Of a DNA stretch of 64,000 bases, positions 35,918 to 46,547 are shown in pieces. This stretch comes from Pseudoalteromonas amylolytica (GTDB taxonomy: Bacteria; Pseudomonadota; Gammaproteobacteria; Enterobacterales; Alteromonadaceae): contig NZ_MKJU01000022.1 in assembly GCF_001854605.1 (NCBI RefSeq), forward strand, positions 124,001-188,000, given 5' to 3'. Every line of letters begins with the position of its first letter. Position 1 is the stretch's first letter. Under the pieces are notes generated by a model. That model searched no databases, was not told the DNA's origin, and was given only the letters and a program-made list of their open reading frames with translations. The position numbers were made by a program, and so were the translations under genes.

Positions 35918-36032
35918 GTGGTGATATGAGGTAGTGGTGCTTGTTTTTCTAGATTTAGACACCATATCTATGTCATCAATACAATAATGTGATATTATAA
36001 CACTTATCTATTTTTAAGGTCTTAATTAAGTC

Positions 36033-36659
36033 GTGGCAGAAGTAAGAGCAAGAGTTCAGTTAAACGTAGGGCAACACAGTCATATTCCTGCAGAGATAGT
36101 TTCTTTTAGTGGCCTTAAAGATGGTCAGGAACATGTTGCGCTGATTTTTAACAAGGCGGATACTACACAGGCAACGCCGTTAATTCGAATGCACTCGGAG
36201 TGTTTAACTGGAGATGTGTTTCATTCATCCCGTTGTGATTGTGGTGAACAGCTCAACGAATGTATTGAAAGTATGCATCAGCAAGGCGGTGTGCTACTTT
36301 ATTTACGTCAAGAGGGCCGAGGTATTGGTCTTTACAATAAAATTGATGCCTATGTATTACAATCGCAAGGTATGAATACCTACGAAGCAAACAATCATCT
36401 TGGCTTTGCTGATGATTTAAGAGATTTTTCAGACGCGGTATTGATGCTCAATGCACTGGGGTTGAGCAAAGTTAAGTTAATGACCAACAACCCAAACAAA
36501 CTCAATGCGCTGCGCGATGCGGGTATAGAAGTTGAGGCAGTTGTAGGTACTCAAGCGCATATAAAGGCGGGCCATGTAGGTAACCGCAGCTATTTAGAAA
36601 CCAAAGTAAAGCATGGTTCACATATGTTGGACATAAAAAAGATTTCTAAACCCGAATAG
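36033..36659 (+). CDS. ribA: GTP cyclohydrolase II
   Basis: The first committed riboflavin enzyme, converting GTP to diaminohydroxyphosphoribosylaminopyrimidine with loss of formate and pyrophosphate. 208 residues. Zinc ligands are in [33 protein letters not shown] carries the Tyr105-equivalent, and [15 protein letters not shown] carries the catalytic-site arginine. GTG start at 36033. It stands alone, 100 bases before a membrane-protein gene, with its own terminator. Unlike the fused copy at 2063, it keeps the NHLGF consensus and is probably the housekeeping enzyme or one of them. Confidence 0.9.
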   Translation: MAEVRARVQLNVGQHSHIPAEIVSFSGLKDGQEHVALIFNKADTTQATPLIRMHSECLTGDVFHSSRCDCGEQLNECIESMHQQGGVLLYLRQEGRGIGLYNKIDAYVLQSQGMNTYEANNHLGFADDLRDFSDAVLMLNALGLSKVKLMTNNPNKLNALRDAGIEVEAVVGTQAHIKAGHVGNRSYLETKVKHGSHMLDIKKISKPE

Positions 36660-36684
36660 ATCTGGTGATAAGGTGTTTTTAAAG

Positions 36685-36706
36685 TGCGACCTGTTGGTCG
36701 CATTTT
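36685..36706 (+). terminator. intrinsic terminator after ribA
   Basis: The stem TGCGACC / GGTCGCA with a TGTT loop, followed by TTTT. Confidence 0.75.
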
Positions 36707-36754
36707 GCGTTCTAATAGGTATAATCACAGGGTTTTTACAAGCATAGAGTTAAC

Positions 36755-37552
36755 ATGTCAGCCAAGTTTAAAGTGTTTAAAGCAGCGATGGGCGTCCAGT
36801 GGCTAAAAGCCGGATGGGAAATTTTCAAAATGCAGCCCATGACATTTATTATGATGTATGTATTTATGGTCGCGGTTGCATTGAGCCCGTTGGTGGCTCC
36901 TCCGCTGCAATTGCTTGCTGCATTTGCAGCGCCGTTTCTTACAGCGGGGTTTTACATGGCTGTGTTGAGTAAACAGCGCGGACAAGCCATTTCTCTAGCC
37001 AGCATACTCGCTGCATTTTCTGCAAAAGGGCGGCGTCTACATTTGTTTCGCTTAGGGCTTTATCAGTTAGGTGTGGTGATCCTGTTAACGTGGGGAGCCG
37101 GCATTTTATTTGAAGAGGCTCTGAGCATGATGCAAAATGCCTCTCCTGATCAAGCGCCTGAAGTATTGATTAGTAATATATTGGCAACCATCTCAATAAC
37201 AGATGTCATGTTGTTTTTTGTCGCACACTCAATAAATATCATGGCGTTTGCTTATGCTTTGCCCATCGTATTTTTTCAAGGTGAGACACGCATTACCAAG
37301 GCATTGGGATTGTCGTTGAAAGTGTTTTACTCGAACATGGCCTCGCTCGGTGTTTACGGGTTACTTATTGCGTTACTGGTTTTGGCGTCTATGCCACTGA
37401 GCATGATCCCACTGTTGGTGGTGATGCCCATCGCTTACATCAGCTTTTTTGTTACTTATCAGGCTATTTTTATCGACCAGCAAGATAATTCAGGCGAGTC
37501 TAAACAAAATGTTAAGCATCAATCGGAAGATTCAGGGCGCTTTGACGCATAA
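36755..37552 (+). CDS. BPSS1780-type inner-membrane protein
   Basis: A 265-residue protein with about five or six membrane segments and the N-terminal pattern GVQWLKAGWEIFKMQPMTFI, seen in the BPSS1780-type membrane family. Function unknown. Its stop overlaps the recX start by one base (TAATG), so the pair is probably co-transcribed. Confidence 0.65.
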   Translation: MSAKFKVFKAAMGVQWLKAGWEIFKMQPMTFIMMYVFMVAVALSPLVAPPLQLLAAFAAPFLTAGFYMAVLSKQRGQAISLASILAAFSAKGRRLHLFRLGLYQLGVVILLTWGAGILFEEALSMMQNASPDQAPEVLISNILATISITDVMLFFVAHSINIMAFAYALPIVFFQGETRITKALGLSLKVFYSNMASLGVYGLLIALLVLASMPLSMIPLLVVMPIAYISFFVTYQAIFIDQQDNSGESKQNVKHQSEDSGRFDA

Positions 37553-38016
37553 TGGATGAACAAGAAAAGCAAAAATTAAAAAATTATGTACTTTGGCTGC
37601 TAGGCAGACAAGAGTACTCAAAAAAAATGCTCACACAAAAGCTCCAAGCCAAAGGTGCCGATGATGCGTTTATAGAAAAGTTACTCGCTTGGTGCGAATC
37701 ACTTGGATATATAGATGAAAATCGGTATTGTGAGAGCTTTTTAAGAACACAGATAAATAAAGGCTTGGGTCTTAAAAGGGTACTAAGCGACGCGGGGAAC
37801 AAGGGGGTTGATCGAGCCCGTTTGATGCAACTAGTTGAAACTCAGGAAGTAGACTGGTTTGAACTGGCGCAGCAAGCATATGCTAGGAAATATGCTACAA
37901 CCCCAGAAAAACTCGATTATAAAGAAAAAGCAAAGCGCATACGTTACATGATGTACCGTGGCTTTAGCTATGAAGAAATAGATTTTGCAATGCAAGCAGC
38001 AACAATGGGTGAATAA
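37552..38016 (+). CDS. recX: regulatory protein RecX
   Basis: A 154-residue modulator of RecA filaments, built of three-helix repeats: [35 protein letters not shown] and an [20 protein letters not shown] repeat at the C-terminus. recA is not adjacent as it is in many relatives; instead recX follows a membrane-protein gene and precedes alaS. Confidence 0.88.
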   Translation: MDEQEKQKLKNYVLWLLGRQEYSKKMLTQKLQAKGADDAFIEKLLAWCESLGYIDENRYCESFLRTQINKGLGLKRVLSDAGNKGVDRARLMQLVETQEVDWFELAQQAYARKYATTPEKLDYKEKAKRIRYMMYRGFSYEEIDFAMQAATMGE

Positions 38017-38020
38017 TCAC

Positions 38021-40624
38021 ATGCAGCACATGACTACCGCACAGATCAGGCAAGCGTTTTTAGACTTTTTTGCCAAACAACAACACCAAGTTGTGCCTTC
38101 AAGCTCGTTGATCCCGGGCAATGACGCCACTTTGTTATTTAACAATGCAGGCATGGTGCAATTTAAAGATGTTTTTCTAGGGGCTGAAAGTCGCCCATAC
38201 AACAGAGCAACCAGCTCACAACGTTGTGTACGTGCCGGTGGTAAGCATAATGACTTAGAGAATGTGGGCTATACAGCACGCCACCACACTTTCTTTGAAA
38301 TGCTTGGTAACTTTAGTTTTGGTGATTACTTCAAACAAGATGCTATCAAGTTTGCTTGGCAGTTTTTAACTGAAGTACTACAGCTACCAAAAGAAAAGCT
38401 GCTAGTCACCATTTATCACACCGATGACGAAGCTTTCGACATTTGGAACAAAGAGGTTGGTATGCCAGAAGATCGTATCGTTCGTATCGATACGGCTGAT
38501 AACTTCTGGTCTATGGGTGATACAGGCCCATGTGGTCCTTGCTCTGAAATTTTCTACGACCACGGTGAACACATTTGGGGCGGACGCCCTGGCACACCAG
38601 AAGAAGATGGCGACCGCTTTATCGAGATCTGGAACCTAGTATTCATGCAATACAACCGTCATGCTGATGGCACGATGGAACCACTCCCTAAACAGTCTGT
38701 TGATACTGGTATGGGTCTTGAACGTATCTCTGCGATCATGCAAGGGGTGCATTCAAACTACGAGATTGACCTGTTCCAAGGCCTAATCAAAGCCGCTGCT
38801 GAAGTAACTAATGCGCAAGACCTTGAAGACAAGTCTTTACGCGTTGTGGCGGATCACATTCGTTCATGTGCGTTCTTGGTATCTGATGGTGTGATGCCTT
38901 CAAATGAAGGTCGTGGTTATGTACTGCGCCGTATTATTCGCCGTGCTGTTCGTCACGGTAATAAGCTAGGTGCAAATGGTGCGTTCTTCTACAAGCTGGT
39001 AGCGGCGCTGATCGAGCAAATGGGTCAAGCGTACCCTGAGCTTGCGAAACAACAAGCTATTATTGAAAAAGTATTGCGCATAGAAGAAGAGCAGTTTGGC
39101 AAAACTCTAGACCGTGGTTTGGCTATTTTAGAAGAGAGTCTCGCTGATATTAAAGGTGATGTGATCCCAGGTGAGCTGGTTTTCAAACTGTATGACACTT
39201 ACGGTTTTCCAGCAGATTTAACAGCGGACGTGGCTCGTGAGCGCTTCATGACGATTGACGAGCAAGGCTTCCAAGAGTGCATGGACGTTCAGCGTAAAAA
39301 AGCGCAACAAGCAGGTAAATTCGGTGCTGACTATAACGATAAATTAAAATCAGAAAAAACCACTGACTTTAAAGGCTTCGATTCTGAGCATTACACAGGC
39401 ACTGTGGTTGAGTTATTCCACGAAGGTAAGCCTGTATCTATGTTACAAGATGGTCAGCAAGGTATTGTGGTACTTGACCGTACACCGTTTTATGCGGAGT
39501 CAGGTGGTCAGGTTGGTGATACTGGCTCATTAACTGTCACTGGCGGCGAGTTTACGGTAACAGATACTACCAAGCTGGGTAATGCATTTGCTCATCACGG
39601 CACAGTGACTGGAAGCATCAGTATTAATGAAAAAGTTGATGCGCGTATCGACGCACAGCGCCGTGAAAGCATTAAGAAAAACCACACTGCAACACACTTG
39701 GTACATGAAGCTCTGCGTCAGGTATTGGGCGAGCATGTGGCGCAAAAAGGCTCTTTAGTAATGCCGGATCGCCTACGTTTTGACTTCTCACATTTTGAAG
39801 GCGTTTCTAAAGCACAGCTTCGTGAAGTTGAAGACATGGTGAACGCGCAGATCCGCACTAATTTTGCACTAAACACCGAGCTTATGAATATCGATGCTGC
39901 GAAAGAAAAAGGCGCAATGGCACTATTTGGTGAAAAGTACGACGATGAAGTACGCGTTGTTTCAATTGGTGACTACTCAATTGAATTATGTGGTGGTACA
40001 CACGTAAACCGCGCTGGTGATATTGGTCTATTCAAAATCGTATCCGAAGGCGGTATCGCGGCGGGCGTGCGCCGTATTGAAGCGGTCACAGGTGTTGAAG
40101 CAATTAACTATGTTGCAGAGCAAGAACAGCAATTAAGTGAGATCGCAGCGCTGGTTAAAGGTGACATGAGCAATGTGCTGGAGAAAGTGGCCAGCTTACT
40201 TGAAAAGAACAAAGGACTTGAAAAGCAGATTTCGCAACTGAATGATAAGCTGGCCAGCGCTGCTGGTGCATCATTGTTAGAGTCCGCTGTTGACGTAAAT
40301 GGCATCAAACTGTTGGTGGCAAACGTGGCAGGTACTGAGTCTAAAGCGCTACGCGGTATGGTTGATGACTTGAAGAACAAGATGGGCTCTGGTGTTATCG
40401 CATTAGGTGTTGCTGATGGTGACAAAGTAAGCCTAATCGCAGGTGTAACCAAAGACCTTGTTGGTAAAATTAAGGCTGGTGAACTTGTAAATCACATGGC
40501 TGCACAAGTGGGTGGTAAAGGGGGAGGTCGTCCTGATATGGCCCAAGCTGGTGGTTCAGAACCTCAGCACCTAGATGCCGCATTAGCAAGTGTTAATCAA
40601 TGGGTTGCAGAGAAAACTCAGTAA
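38021..40624 (+). CDS. alaS: alanyl-tRNA synthetase
   Basis: Class II synthetase of 867 residues, full length. [13 protein letters not shown] begins the aminoacylation core. The editing domain has the HxxxH zinc motif ([12 protein letters not shown]) and CxxxH ([11 protein letters not shown]). The C-terminal DHHA1-like domain ends [16 protein letters not shown] chose ATG 38021, with GGGTGA 8 bases upstream; ATG 38030 is possible. Confidence 0.96.
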   Translation: MQHMTTAQIRQAFLDFFAKQQHQVVPSSSLIPGNDATLLFNNAGMVQFKDVFLGAESRPYNRATSSQRCVRAGGKHNDLENVGYTARHHTFFEMLGNFSFGDYFKQDAIKFAWQFLTEVLQLPKEKLLVTIYHTDDEAFDIWNKEVGMPEDRIVRIDTADNFWSMGDTGPCGPCSEIFYDHGEHIWGGRPGTPEEDGDRFIEIWNLVFMQYNRHADGTMEPLPKQSVDTGMGLERISAIMQGVHSNYEIDLFQGLIKAAAEVTNAQDLEDKSLRVVADHIRSCAFLVSDGVMPSNEGRGYVLRRIIRRAVRHGNKLGANGAFFYKLVAALIEQMGQAYPELAKQQAIIEKVLRIEEEQFGKTLDRGLAILEESLADIKGDVIPGELVFKLYDTYGFPADLTADVARERFMTIDEQGFQECMDVQRKKAQQAGKFGADYNDKLKSEKTTDFKGFDSEHYTGTVVELFHEGKPVSMLQDGQQGIVVLDRTPFYAESGGQVGDTGSLTVTGGEFTVTDTTKLGNAFAHHGTVTGSISINEKVDARIDAQRRESIKKNHTATHLVHEALRQVLGEHVAQKGSLVMPDRLRFDFSHFEGVSKAQLREVEDMVNAQIRTNFALNTELMNIDAAKEKGAMALFGEKYDDEVRVVSIGDYSIELCGGTHVNRAGDIGLFKIVSEGGIAAGVRRIEAVTGVEAINYVAEQEQQLSEIAALVKGDMSNVLEKVASLLEKNKGLEKQISQLNDKLASAAGASLLESAVDVNGIKLLVANVAGTESKALRGMVDDLKNKMGSGVIALGVADGDKVSLIAGVTKDLVGKIKAGELVNHMAAQVGGKGGGRPDMAQAGGSEPQHLDAALASVNQWVAEKTQ

Positions 40625-40627
40625 CTC

Positions 40628-41827
40628 GTGGCGTTAATCGTTCAAAAATTTGGTGGCACCTCGGTAGGCTCACTAGAGCGTATTGAGGCTGTCGCTGAAC
40701 TCGTCATCAAGACCCAACAACAGGGCCATCAGGTTGTGGTTGTTGTCTCAGCCATGTCTGGCGAAACCAATCGTTTACTAAATCTAGCCAAGCAAATAGA
40801 CAGTACACCGAGCGCTCGGGAGTTAGACGTGCTGCTAACCACGGGAGAGCAAGTGAGCGTGGCGCTATTGGCAATGGCAATTATTAAACGCGGTCATTCA
40901 GCTGTTAGTCTATTGGCTGATCAGGTGAGTATTAAAACGGATAACATGTCTGGTCGTGCTCGCGTAGAGCACATTGATACTGAGCGGCTACATCAAGAGC
41001 TTGAACACAATCGAATCGCAATCATCGCGGGTTTTCAGGGTCGCGATGGCGAAGGGAATATCACCACTTTGGGGCGAGGTGGTACAGACACCACGGCGGT
41101 GGAGGTAGCCGGTGTGCTACAAGCCGATGAGTGCCAAATCTATACCGATGTCGATGGGGTATACACTTCAGACCCGAGAATAGTGGCAAATGCACGCCGA
41201 TTGCCTGAAATACATTATGCAGAGATGTTAGAACTCGCCAGTCTCGGCGCTAAGGTGTTACACCAACGCTCAGTGGAAGCTGCTAGTCGTTATCATACAC
41301 CGTTACGGGTGTTATCCAGTTTTAAACCTGACAAGGGAACTTTGATTAGCTATAAGGAAGGATGTGTGTCAAATAATCCAGTAACAGGCATAGCCAATCA
41401 AGAAGCGGTGTATTATCAGTTCACTACGAGTAATGTGAAAATGCTCAGTCAGCTTTTGATGGCATTGGCTAAATTACAAATAGAAGTTGATATGTTACAT
41501 CAATGGTGTCGCCAAGTAGGGATTTTCGACTATGCTTTTACTGTGCATAGCAATGATCACCTAGTTGTATTGGAGGTATTGCAGTCTGCGCCATTTGCAC
41601 AGGATATCAACGAAATGACATTTGAGCAGGGCTTGGTAAAAGTCTCTGTTGTTGGTTTGGGTATAAAGTCTCACCCGCAAATACTTGCGCAAACTTTAGA
41701 TGCGTTAGCGTATGAAGATATTTATCCCAAGTTAATGAGTACAACCGAAATTAAAGCTTCGATTTTAGTGGCAGAACTCGACCTGCAACGTGTTGTTAAT
41801 AGGTTGCACGTAACATTTTTGCCTTAA
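40628..41827 (+). CDS. lysC: aspartate kinase
   Basis: First enzyme of the aspartate family pathway. 399 residues from a GTG start 4 bases after alaS. Kinase motifs: VQKFGGTSVGS, VVVSAMSG, TTGEQVS, GFQGRDGEGNITTLGRGGTD and YTDVDGVYTSDPRIV. C-terminal ACT domains from about residue 260 confer feedback control. The alaS-lysC-csrA order is conserved in related genera. Confidence 0.93.
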   Translation: MALIVQKFGGTSVGSLERIEAVAELVIKTQQQGHQVVVVVSAMSGETNRLLNLAKQIDSTPSARELDVLLTTGEQVSVALLAMAIIKRGHSAVSLLADQVSIKTDNMSGRARVEHIDTERLHQELEHNRIAIIAGFQGRDGEGNITTLGRGGTDTTAVEVAGVLQADECQIYTDVDGVYTSDPRIVANARRLPEIHYAEMLELASLGAKVLHQRSVEAASRYHTPLRVLSSFKPDKGTLISYKEGCVSNNPVTGIANQEAVYYQFTTSNVKMLSQLLMALAKLQIEVDMLHQWCRQVGIFDYAFTVHSNDHLVVLEVLQSAPFAQDINEMTFEQGLVKVSVVGLGIKSHPQILAQTLDALAYEDIYPKLMSTTEIKASILVAELDLQRVVNRLHVTFLP

Positions 41828-41928
41828 AGTGCTACAAAGCTCGGTTTTTTGCTTACTTTTACGCTCACTTTTCATTAAAATGGCGAAGACGCGGAATCTT
41901 TTAATTATTGGAATACAGGAGCAAGAGA

Positions 41929-42117
41929 ATGCTAATACTAACTCGTCGAGTAGGTGAAACCCTAATGATTGGTGATGAAGTTACCGTTACAGTACTAGGC
42001 GTAAAAGGTAATCAGGTGCGTATTGGTGTAAATGCACCAAAGGATGTGTCAGTACATCGCGAAGAAATTTATATGCGTATACAAGCTGAAAAGTCGAGCC
42101 CTTCTGGTAATATGTAG
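41929..42117 (+). CDS. csrA: carbon storage regulator CsrA
   Basis: A 62-residue RNA-binding post-transcriptional regulator. [16 protein letters not shown] and [19 protein letters not shown] are essentially the consensus, including Arg44. It binds GGA in hairpins of target mRNAs. I chose ATG 41929; the upstream in-frame start is not conserved. An AGGAG site precedes it. Confidence 0.96.
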   Translation: MLILTRRVGETLMIGDEVTVTVLGVKGNQVRIGVNAPKDVSVHREEIYMRIQAEKSSPSGNM

Positions 42118-42134
42118 GCCAACAGCTTGTAAAG

Positions 42135-42164
42135 AAATATAGCCACAAAGTGGCTATATTTTTG
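42135..42164. terminator. bidirectional terminator between csrA and the convergent gene
   Basis: A perfect 12-bp stem AAATATAGCCAC / GTGGCTATATTT with an AAA loop and a T run. It overlaps the 3' end of the leftward gene. Confidence 0.88.
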
Positions 42165-42624
42165 TCTTTTCTAAAATAAAATCAAAGGCTTGTTGGCTAA
42201 TTGCTGCCCGAGAAATATACTGCATTCCTCGCTTTGTTTTTAAGACAACACCCTTATCAGTCTGCTCAGCTGCTACTATTTCACTCCAGAGAAATTGATA
42301 CTGCTTATATGGGTTAACCGCCTTAATACCGTCATTATCCATATCTAAAACCACTAAACTGCCCGCGGCTCTACTGAGCATTTGTCTGGCAACCCACCAA
42401 GGTTTTCGATAAACAAAAGCCACTACCTCAAGCACAGCCATTAGGGCTAAAAAACTTGCCAAGTACTGGTTTTTCACCACCACCCACGACAAAGTGGCCA
42501 ACACTATTAGAAATACTAATAGAGGATACTTAGGTTTTGCTCTATCACTTAAGGGTAATGATTCGTCAAAACATTCTCTAAAGTATGCTTTATCTAGGGT
42601 GAATTTTTCCCTGAACATTAACAA
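42154..42624 (-). CDS. YcxB-like membrane protein
   Basis: A 156-residue protein with two close membrane segments at about residues 35-70 (LLVFLIVLATLSWVVV, YLASFLALMAVLEVVAFVY) and a C-terminal beta-rich domain (GIKAVNPYKQYQFLWSEIVA) like the YcxB/PH-related family. Function unknown. It converges with csrA and shares its terminator. Confidence 0.6.
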   Translation of the reverse strand: MLMFREKFTLDKAYFRECFDESLPLSDRAKPKYPLLVFLIVLATLSWVVVKNQYLASFLALMAVLEVVAFVYRKPWWVARQMLSRAAGSLVVLDMDNDGIKAVNPYKQYQFLWSEIVAAEQTDKGVVLKTKRGMQYISRAAISQQAFDFILEKTKI

Positions 42625-42727
42625 CTCCGAATTATCTAAAACGCCGCTATTGTAGCTTATTGCGCTGGGTAAAACAGTCTAAAGCTAGCAACTCAATAAT
42701 GTACGATGTAAAGCAATGAAAATAACT

Positions 42728-42742
42728 ATTGGTATTACCAAT
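42728..42742. promoter_or_regulatory. GntR (FadR-subfamily)-type operator 1
   Basis: The palindrome ATTGGTATTACCAAT, with half-sites of the TGGT-N3-ACCA type used by PdhR/LldR-like regulators. Confidence 0.55.
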
Positions 42743-42900
42743 TTCACTGTAAATAAAAGGTTGTTTTCATCAGGATTAAGATGTCCTTAAAAGTAATATT
42801 GTGTGACACTATTTTGAATATTTTTCATATTTATAGCAGAAGTATGACGGGTGTTCGGTTGTTCTTTGTGTAAGTGGTTGAAAGTGCTTACGTACTTTGT

Positions 42901-42913
42901 TTGGTATTACCAA
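42901..42913. promoter_or_regulatory. GntR (FadR-subfamily)-type operator 2
   Basis: The palindrome TTGGTATTACCAA, same core as operator 1, 173 bases downstream and about 120 bases before oadG. Paired sites suggest looping repression of the oad operon. Confidence 0.55.
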
Positions 42914-43029
42914 TTTACAATGTTATTTACATGTCACATTGTTTTGTTATGATGGTGCATAAATATTTATAAAAAGCGATTAATAAATCGTGATGTGTCA
43001 TAAAGCGCATCATCCAAGGGGAGAGCAGC

Positions 43030-43266
43030 ATGGATATCATGAGCCTATTGCTACAGGCAGCCAACTTAATGCTGACAGGTATGGTTGGGGTTTTTATCTT
43101 TTTGTCGATTTTAATTTTTGCGGTGAAGAGTTTGGAAAAACTATCAGACCCGCAACAGCCAGAAGAAGTCGCTACACGTGCACCTAAGAAATCCTTTTCA
43201 GGTGTTTCAAATGCTCATATCGCAGCAATTACAGCAGCTATTGCACAGTACAGAACAAAAAAATAA
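43030..43266 (+). CDS. oadG: oxaloacetate decarboxylase gamma subunit
   Basis: A 78-residue single-span membrane subunit (TM at about residues 10-33, MLTGMVGVFIFLSILIFAV) that holds the alpha subunit to the beta pump and binds zinc at its C-terminus. It lacks sequence signatures beyond topology, but its place before oadA and oadB makes the call firm. Confidence 0.9.
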   Translation: MDIMSLLLQAANLMLTGMVGVFIFLSILIFAVKSLEKLSDPQQPEEVATRAPKKSFSGVSNAHIAAITAAIAQYRTKK

Positions 43267-43278
43267 CAGGGGCCTACT

Positions 43279-45066
43279 ATGTCACAACTAAAACTCACCG
43301 AGCTGGTATTACGTGATGCGCATCAGTCGCTACTCGCAACACGGATGCGTTTAGAAGATATGCTACCAATTGCAGAGCAACTCGATAAAGCAGGTTATTG
43401 GTCTGTCGAGTCATGGGGCGGTGCTACATTTGACGCATGCATTCGCTACCTTGGTGAAGATCCTTGGCACAGAATTCGTGCGCTAAAAGAAGCCATGCCT
43501 AACACCAAGCAGCAAATGTTGTTACGCGGCCAAAACCTGCTGGGATATCGTCACTATGCAGATGATGTGGTAGAAAAATTTGTACAGCGGGCGCATCAAA
43601 ATGGTGTGGATGTGTTTCGTATTTTTGATGCGATGAACGATATTCGCAATCTAGAAACAGCCATTAAAGCCGCGATTAAAGTTGGTGCGCATGCCCAAGG
43701 CACTATTTCTTATACCGTAAGTCCTGTTCACACGTTAGATATGTGGTTAGAGCAAGCCAAGCAATTGGAAGCCATGGGGTGTCACTCAATTTGTATCAAA
43801 GATATGGCGGGACTATTAAAGCCGTACGATGCAGAGCAGCTGATCAGCGGTCTTAAAAGCACCGTGTCTATTCCAATCGCAATGCAGTGTCATGCCACAA
43901 CGGGGCTGAGCACCGCAACCTATCAAAAGGCCATTGATGCGGGAATTGATATGCTAGATACCGCAATTTCATCAATGAGTATGACTTATGGTCACAGCGC
44001 CACAGAAACCATGGTCGCTATCACACAAGGAACCGCTAGAGATACAGGTTTAGACCTTGCTGAGCTGGAAAATATCGCCAGTTATTTCCGAGAAGTTCGC
44101 AAAAAATACGCAGCGTTTGAAGGCAGCTTAAAAGGGGTGGACGGGCGAATTCTGCTGGCACAAGTGCCCGGTGGCATGTTGACTAACATGGAAAACCAGT
44201 TGAAAGAGCAAGGAGCTGGAGACAAGCTTGATGCGGTGTTAAAAGAGATCCCAAGCGTACGTGAAGATTTAGGTTTCCTACCTTTGGTTACGCCTACGTC
44301 ACAGATAGTTGGTACGCAAGCCGTGTTGAATGTGCTGACAGGCGAACGTTATAAAACCATTACCAAAGAAACTGCCGGTGTGCTCAAAGGTGAGTATGGT
44401 GCAACTCCTGCCGCCGTGAATACTGAACTGCAACTTCGTGTGCTCGACGGTGAGCAAGCAATTACCTGTCGTCCAGCAGATTTAATTGAGCCGGAGCTTG
44501 AGACTCTAGAAGCTGAGCTACTGAAGCAGGCAAAAGAAGATGAAATCGAGCTTGCCGATGAGCAAATCGACGACGTATTGACCTACGCATTGTTTCCGCA
44601 AGTGGGTTTAAAATTCTTAAAAAACAGAAACAACCCAGATGCGTTCGAGCCTAAGCCTAGTTTGGTAAAAGCGCCCAGTGAGAGCGAAAAGCAGACAACG
44701 AAAGCTGCCAAAAAGCCAGCAAGTGCGGCAGAGCGTTATAGCGTACAAGTAGATGGCAAAGTCTATGATGTGGTTGTGGCACCAGGTGGAGAGCTTAAAG
44801 AAGTTAAAGTACAAGACAGCGAATTGATGCCGCAATCGGCTTCGGTTAGCTCATCTGAAACCATGAACGCACCGCTTGCGGGCAATATCTTTAAGATCAA
44901 GGTAAAAGCTGGCGATCAGGTAGATAAAGGTGACGTCGTACTGATCATGGAAGCGATGAAAATGGAAACCGAGGTCAGGGCAACACACTCTGGCACTGTG
45001 TCTCAAGTATTAGTCAAAGAAGGCGACTCGGTGGCAACCGGTGAAGCTATCCTGGCATTGTCGTAG
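43279..45066 (+). CDS. oadA: oxaloacetate decarboxylase alpha subunit (biotin carboxyltransferase)
   Basis: A 595-residue carboxyltransferase. N-terminal HMGL-like TIM barrel ([43 protein letters not shown]) transfers CO2 from oxaloacetate to biotin. The conserved PYC/OADA domain spans about residues 300-430. An Ala/Lys-rich linker leads to the biotinyl domain, with the biotin lysine in [11 protein letters not shown]. Works with oadG and oadB to pump sodium. Confidence 0.95.
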   Translation: MSQLKLTELVLRDAHQSLLATRMRLEDMLPIAEQLDKAGYWSVESWGGATFDACIRYLGEDPWHRIRALKEAMPNTKQQMLLRGQNLLGYRHYADDVVEKFVQRAHQNGVDVFRIFDAMNDIRNLETAIKAAIKVGAHAQGTISYTVSPVHTLDMWLEQAKQLEAMGCHSICIKDMAGLLKPYDAEQLISGLKSTVSIPIAMQCHATTGLSTATYQKAIDAGIDMLDTAISSMSMTYGHSATETMVAITQGTARDTGLDLAELENIASYFREVRKKYAAFEGSLKGVDGRILLAQVPGGMLTNMENQLKEQGAGDKLDAVLKEIPSVREDLGFLPLVTPTSQIVGTQAVLNVLTGERYKTITKETAGVLKGEYGATPAAVNTELQLRVLDGEQAITCRPADLIEPELETLEAELLKQAKEDEIELADEQIDDVLTYALFPQVGLKFLKNRNNPDAFEPKPSLVKAPSESEKQTTKAAKKPASAAERYSVQVDGKVYDVVVAPGGELKEVKVQDSELMPQSASVSSSETMNAPLAGNIFKIKVKAGDQVDKGDVVLIMEAMKMETEVRATHSGTVSQVLVKEGDSVATGEAILALS

Positions 45067-45075
45067 GAGAGAGAC

Positions 45076-46206
45076 ATGGACGGATTGTTGAATCTGTGGC
45101 AGGCCACAGGGCTTGCCAATTTTACGCTGCCTGCACTCGCTATGATGGCTGTCGGGTGTGGATTATTGTACTTGGCGATTGCCCGAGGGTTTGAACCGCT
45201 GTTACTCGTACCTATTGGTTTTGGTGCCATCTTAACTAATATTCCGGTGGCGGGCTTGGCGCAGCCGGGCGGGTTACTTTATTACGTTTATTACATTGGG
45301 ATAGATAGCGGTGTGTTTCCGCTGCTTATTTTTATGGGGGTCGGGGCGCTAACAGACTTTAGCGCGTTGATAGCCAACCCAAGAATGTTGTTGTTAGGCG
45401 CTGCTGCGCAGTTTGGCATTTTTGCCACGTTGTTTGGTGCGATTGCATTAAACTTTGTGCCTGGGTTTGAGTTTACCCTCAAAGATGCATCTGCCATCGC
45501 AATTATCGGTGGCGCGGATGGCCCGACAGCAATATTTCTAGCGTCTAAACTTGCGCCAGAGTTACTCGGTGCAATCGCTGTAGCGGCATACTCATACATG
45601 GCGTTGGTGCCTATTATCCAACCGCCGATTATGCGTGCGCTCACCACGGAGCAAGAGCGTAATATTGAGATGCCACAACTAAGACCGGTATCCAAGAAAG
45701 AGAAGATCCTCTTTCCACTGCTGGTGTTGAGCTTAACCATTGTATTTTTACCAGCGGCAACACCGTTAGTTGGCATGTTTTGCCTTGGCAATCTGATGCG
45801 CGAATGTGGTGTGGTAGATAGATTGAGCAACACCGCGCAAAATGAGCTTATCAATATCACCACTATTTTCTTAGGGTTAGCGGTTGGTTCTAAGTTGGCC
45901 GCGGATCAGTTCTTAACGGTTGAGACAATCGGTATTTTGGTGCTGGGCGCACTGGCATTTTCAATTGGCACAGCCTCGGGTGTGTTTATGGCAAAAGCAA
46001 TGAACCGCCTATCGAGTAACCCAATCAATCCATTAGTGGGAGCGGCGGGGGTATCAGCCGTACCTATGGCTGCTCGTGTTGTTAATAAAGTTGGCCTTGA
46101 GGCAAATCCGCATAACTTTTTACTGATGCACGCAATGGGCCCTAATGTGGCGGGGGTATTGGGCAGCGCTGTTGCTGCGGGGATTTTGCTGGCGCTGGTT
46201 GGCTAA
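45076..46206 (+). CDS. oadB: oxaloacetate decarboxylase beta subunit (Na+ pump)
   Basis: A 376-residue, many-spanning membrane subunit that decarboxylates carboxybiotin and exports Na+. [20 protein letters not shown] contains the conserved aspartate for Na+ binding. [20 protein letters not shown] and [18 protein letters not shown] are the other family motifs. Nine bases after oadA; followed by a strong terminator. Confidence 0.95.
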   Translation: MDGLLNLWQATGLANFTLPALAMMAVGCGLLYLAIARGFEPLLLVPIGFGAILTNIPVAGLAQPGGLLYYVYYIGIDSGVFPLLIFMGVGALTDFSALIANPRMLLLGAAAQFGIFATLFGAIALNFVPGFEFTLKDASAIAIIGGADGPTAIFLASKLAPELLGAIAVAAYSYMALVPIIQPPIMRALTTEQERNIEMPQLRPVSKKEKILFPLLVLSLTIVFLPAATPLVGMFCLGNLMRECGVVDRLSNTAQNELINITTIFLGLAVGSKLAADQFLTVETIGILVLGALAFSIGTASGVFMAKAMNRLSSNPINPLVGAAGVSAVPMAARVVNKVGLEANPHNFLLMHAMGPNVAGVLGSAVAAGILLALVG

Positions 46207-46237
46207 GACTAACAAATCAGTTCACTTCCAACCGACT

Positions 46238-46262
46238 GCGCAGCGAAAGCTGCGCTTTTTTT
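46238..46262 (+). terminator. intrinsic terminator after oadB
   Basis: The stem GCGCAGC / GCTGCGC with a GAAA loop and seven T. Confidence 0.92.
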
Positions 46263-46316
46263 GTGGTTATGGTTCGTGTTATAACAAGATAACACGAACC
46301 AATAATCTGCTAGCTC

Positions 46317-46499
46317 ATGAATATTATCGTTATTTTAGTTTCTTTAGTGGTTGCGTTACTGATCTTAGTGCCTTTGCTAGAACGCTACCAACACACACTC
46401 GGATTACATAAAATGCAGCGCTATAGCAAATATGTTTTACCTTTGATCATGGTTTCATTGATCATCAAGCTGTTATATATGCTTTGGTATGAGGGCTAG
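46317..46499 (+). CDS. small membrane protein
   Basis: A 60-residue protein with two hydrophobic segments (IIVILVSLVVALLILVPLL and YVLPLIMVSLIIKLLYML) joined by a charged loop. No family recognised. It has no clear ribosome site but good coding character and sits between two terminators. Confidence 0.5.
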   Translation: MNIIVILVSLVVALLILVPLLERYQHTLGLHKMQRYSKYVLPLIMVSLIIKLLYMLWYEG

Positions 46500-46520
46500 T
46501 AAGCTGTGACTGAGGTTGTT

Positions 46521-46547
46521 AAAAAAGGGCGCTCTGCGCCCTTTTTT
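46521..46547. terminator. bidirectional intrinsic terminator
   Basis: A perfect stem AAAAAAGGGCGC / GCGCCCTTTTTT with a TCT loop. Serves the small membrane gene and the convergent histidine kinase gene. Confidence 0.92.

Larger units (their letters stand above)
42625..43029. other. upstream control region of oadGAB
   Basis: About 400 AT-rich bases with no gene. It contains two GntR-type palindromes (42728 and 42901, listed separately) and the start region of oadG, with GGGGAGAG as the ribosome site. Confidence 0.7.

Noticed and set aside
43030..46206. Pyruvate or methylmalonyl-CoA carboxylase instead of oxaloacetate decarboxylase
   Set aside because: The gamma-alpha-beta order with a multi-spanning beta subunit carrying GGADGPT is specific to the sodium-pump decarboxylases; the alpha subunit lacks a biotin carboxylase domain.
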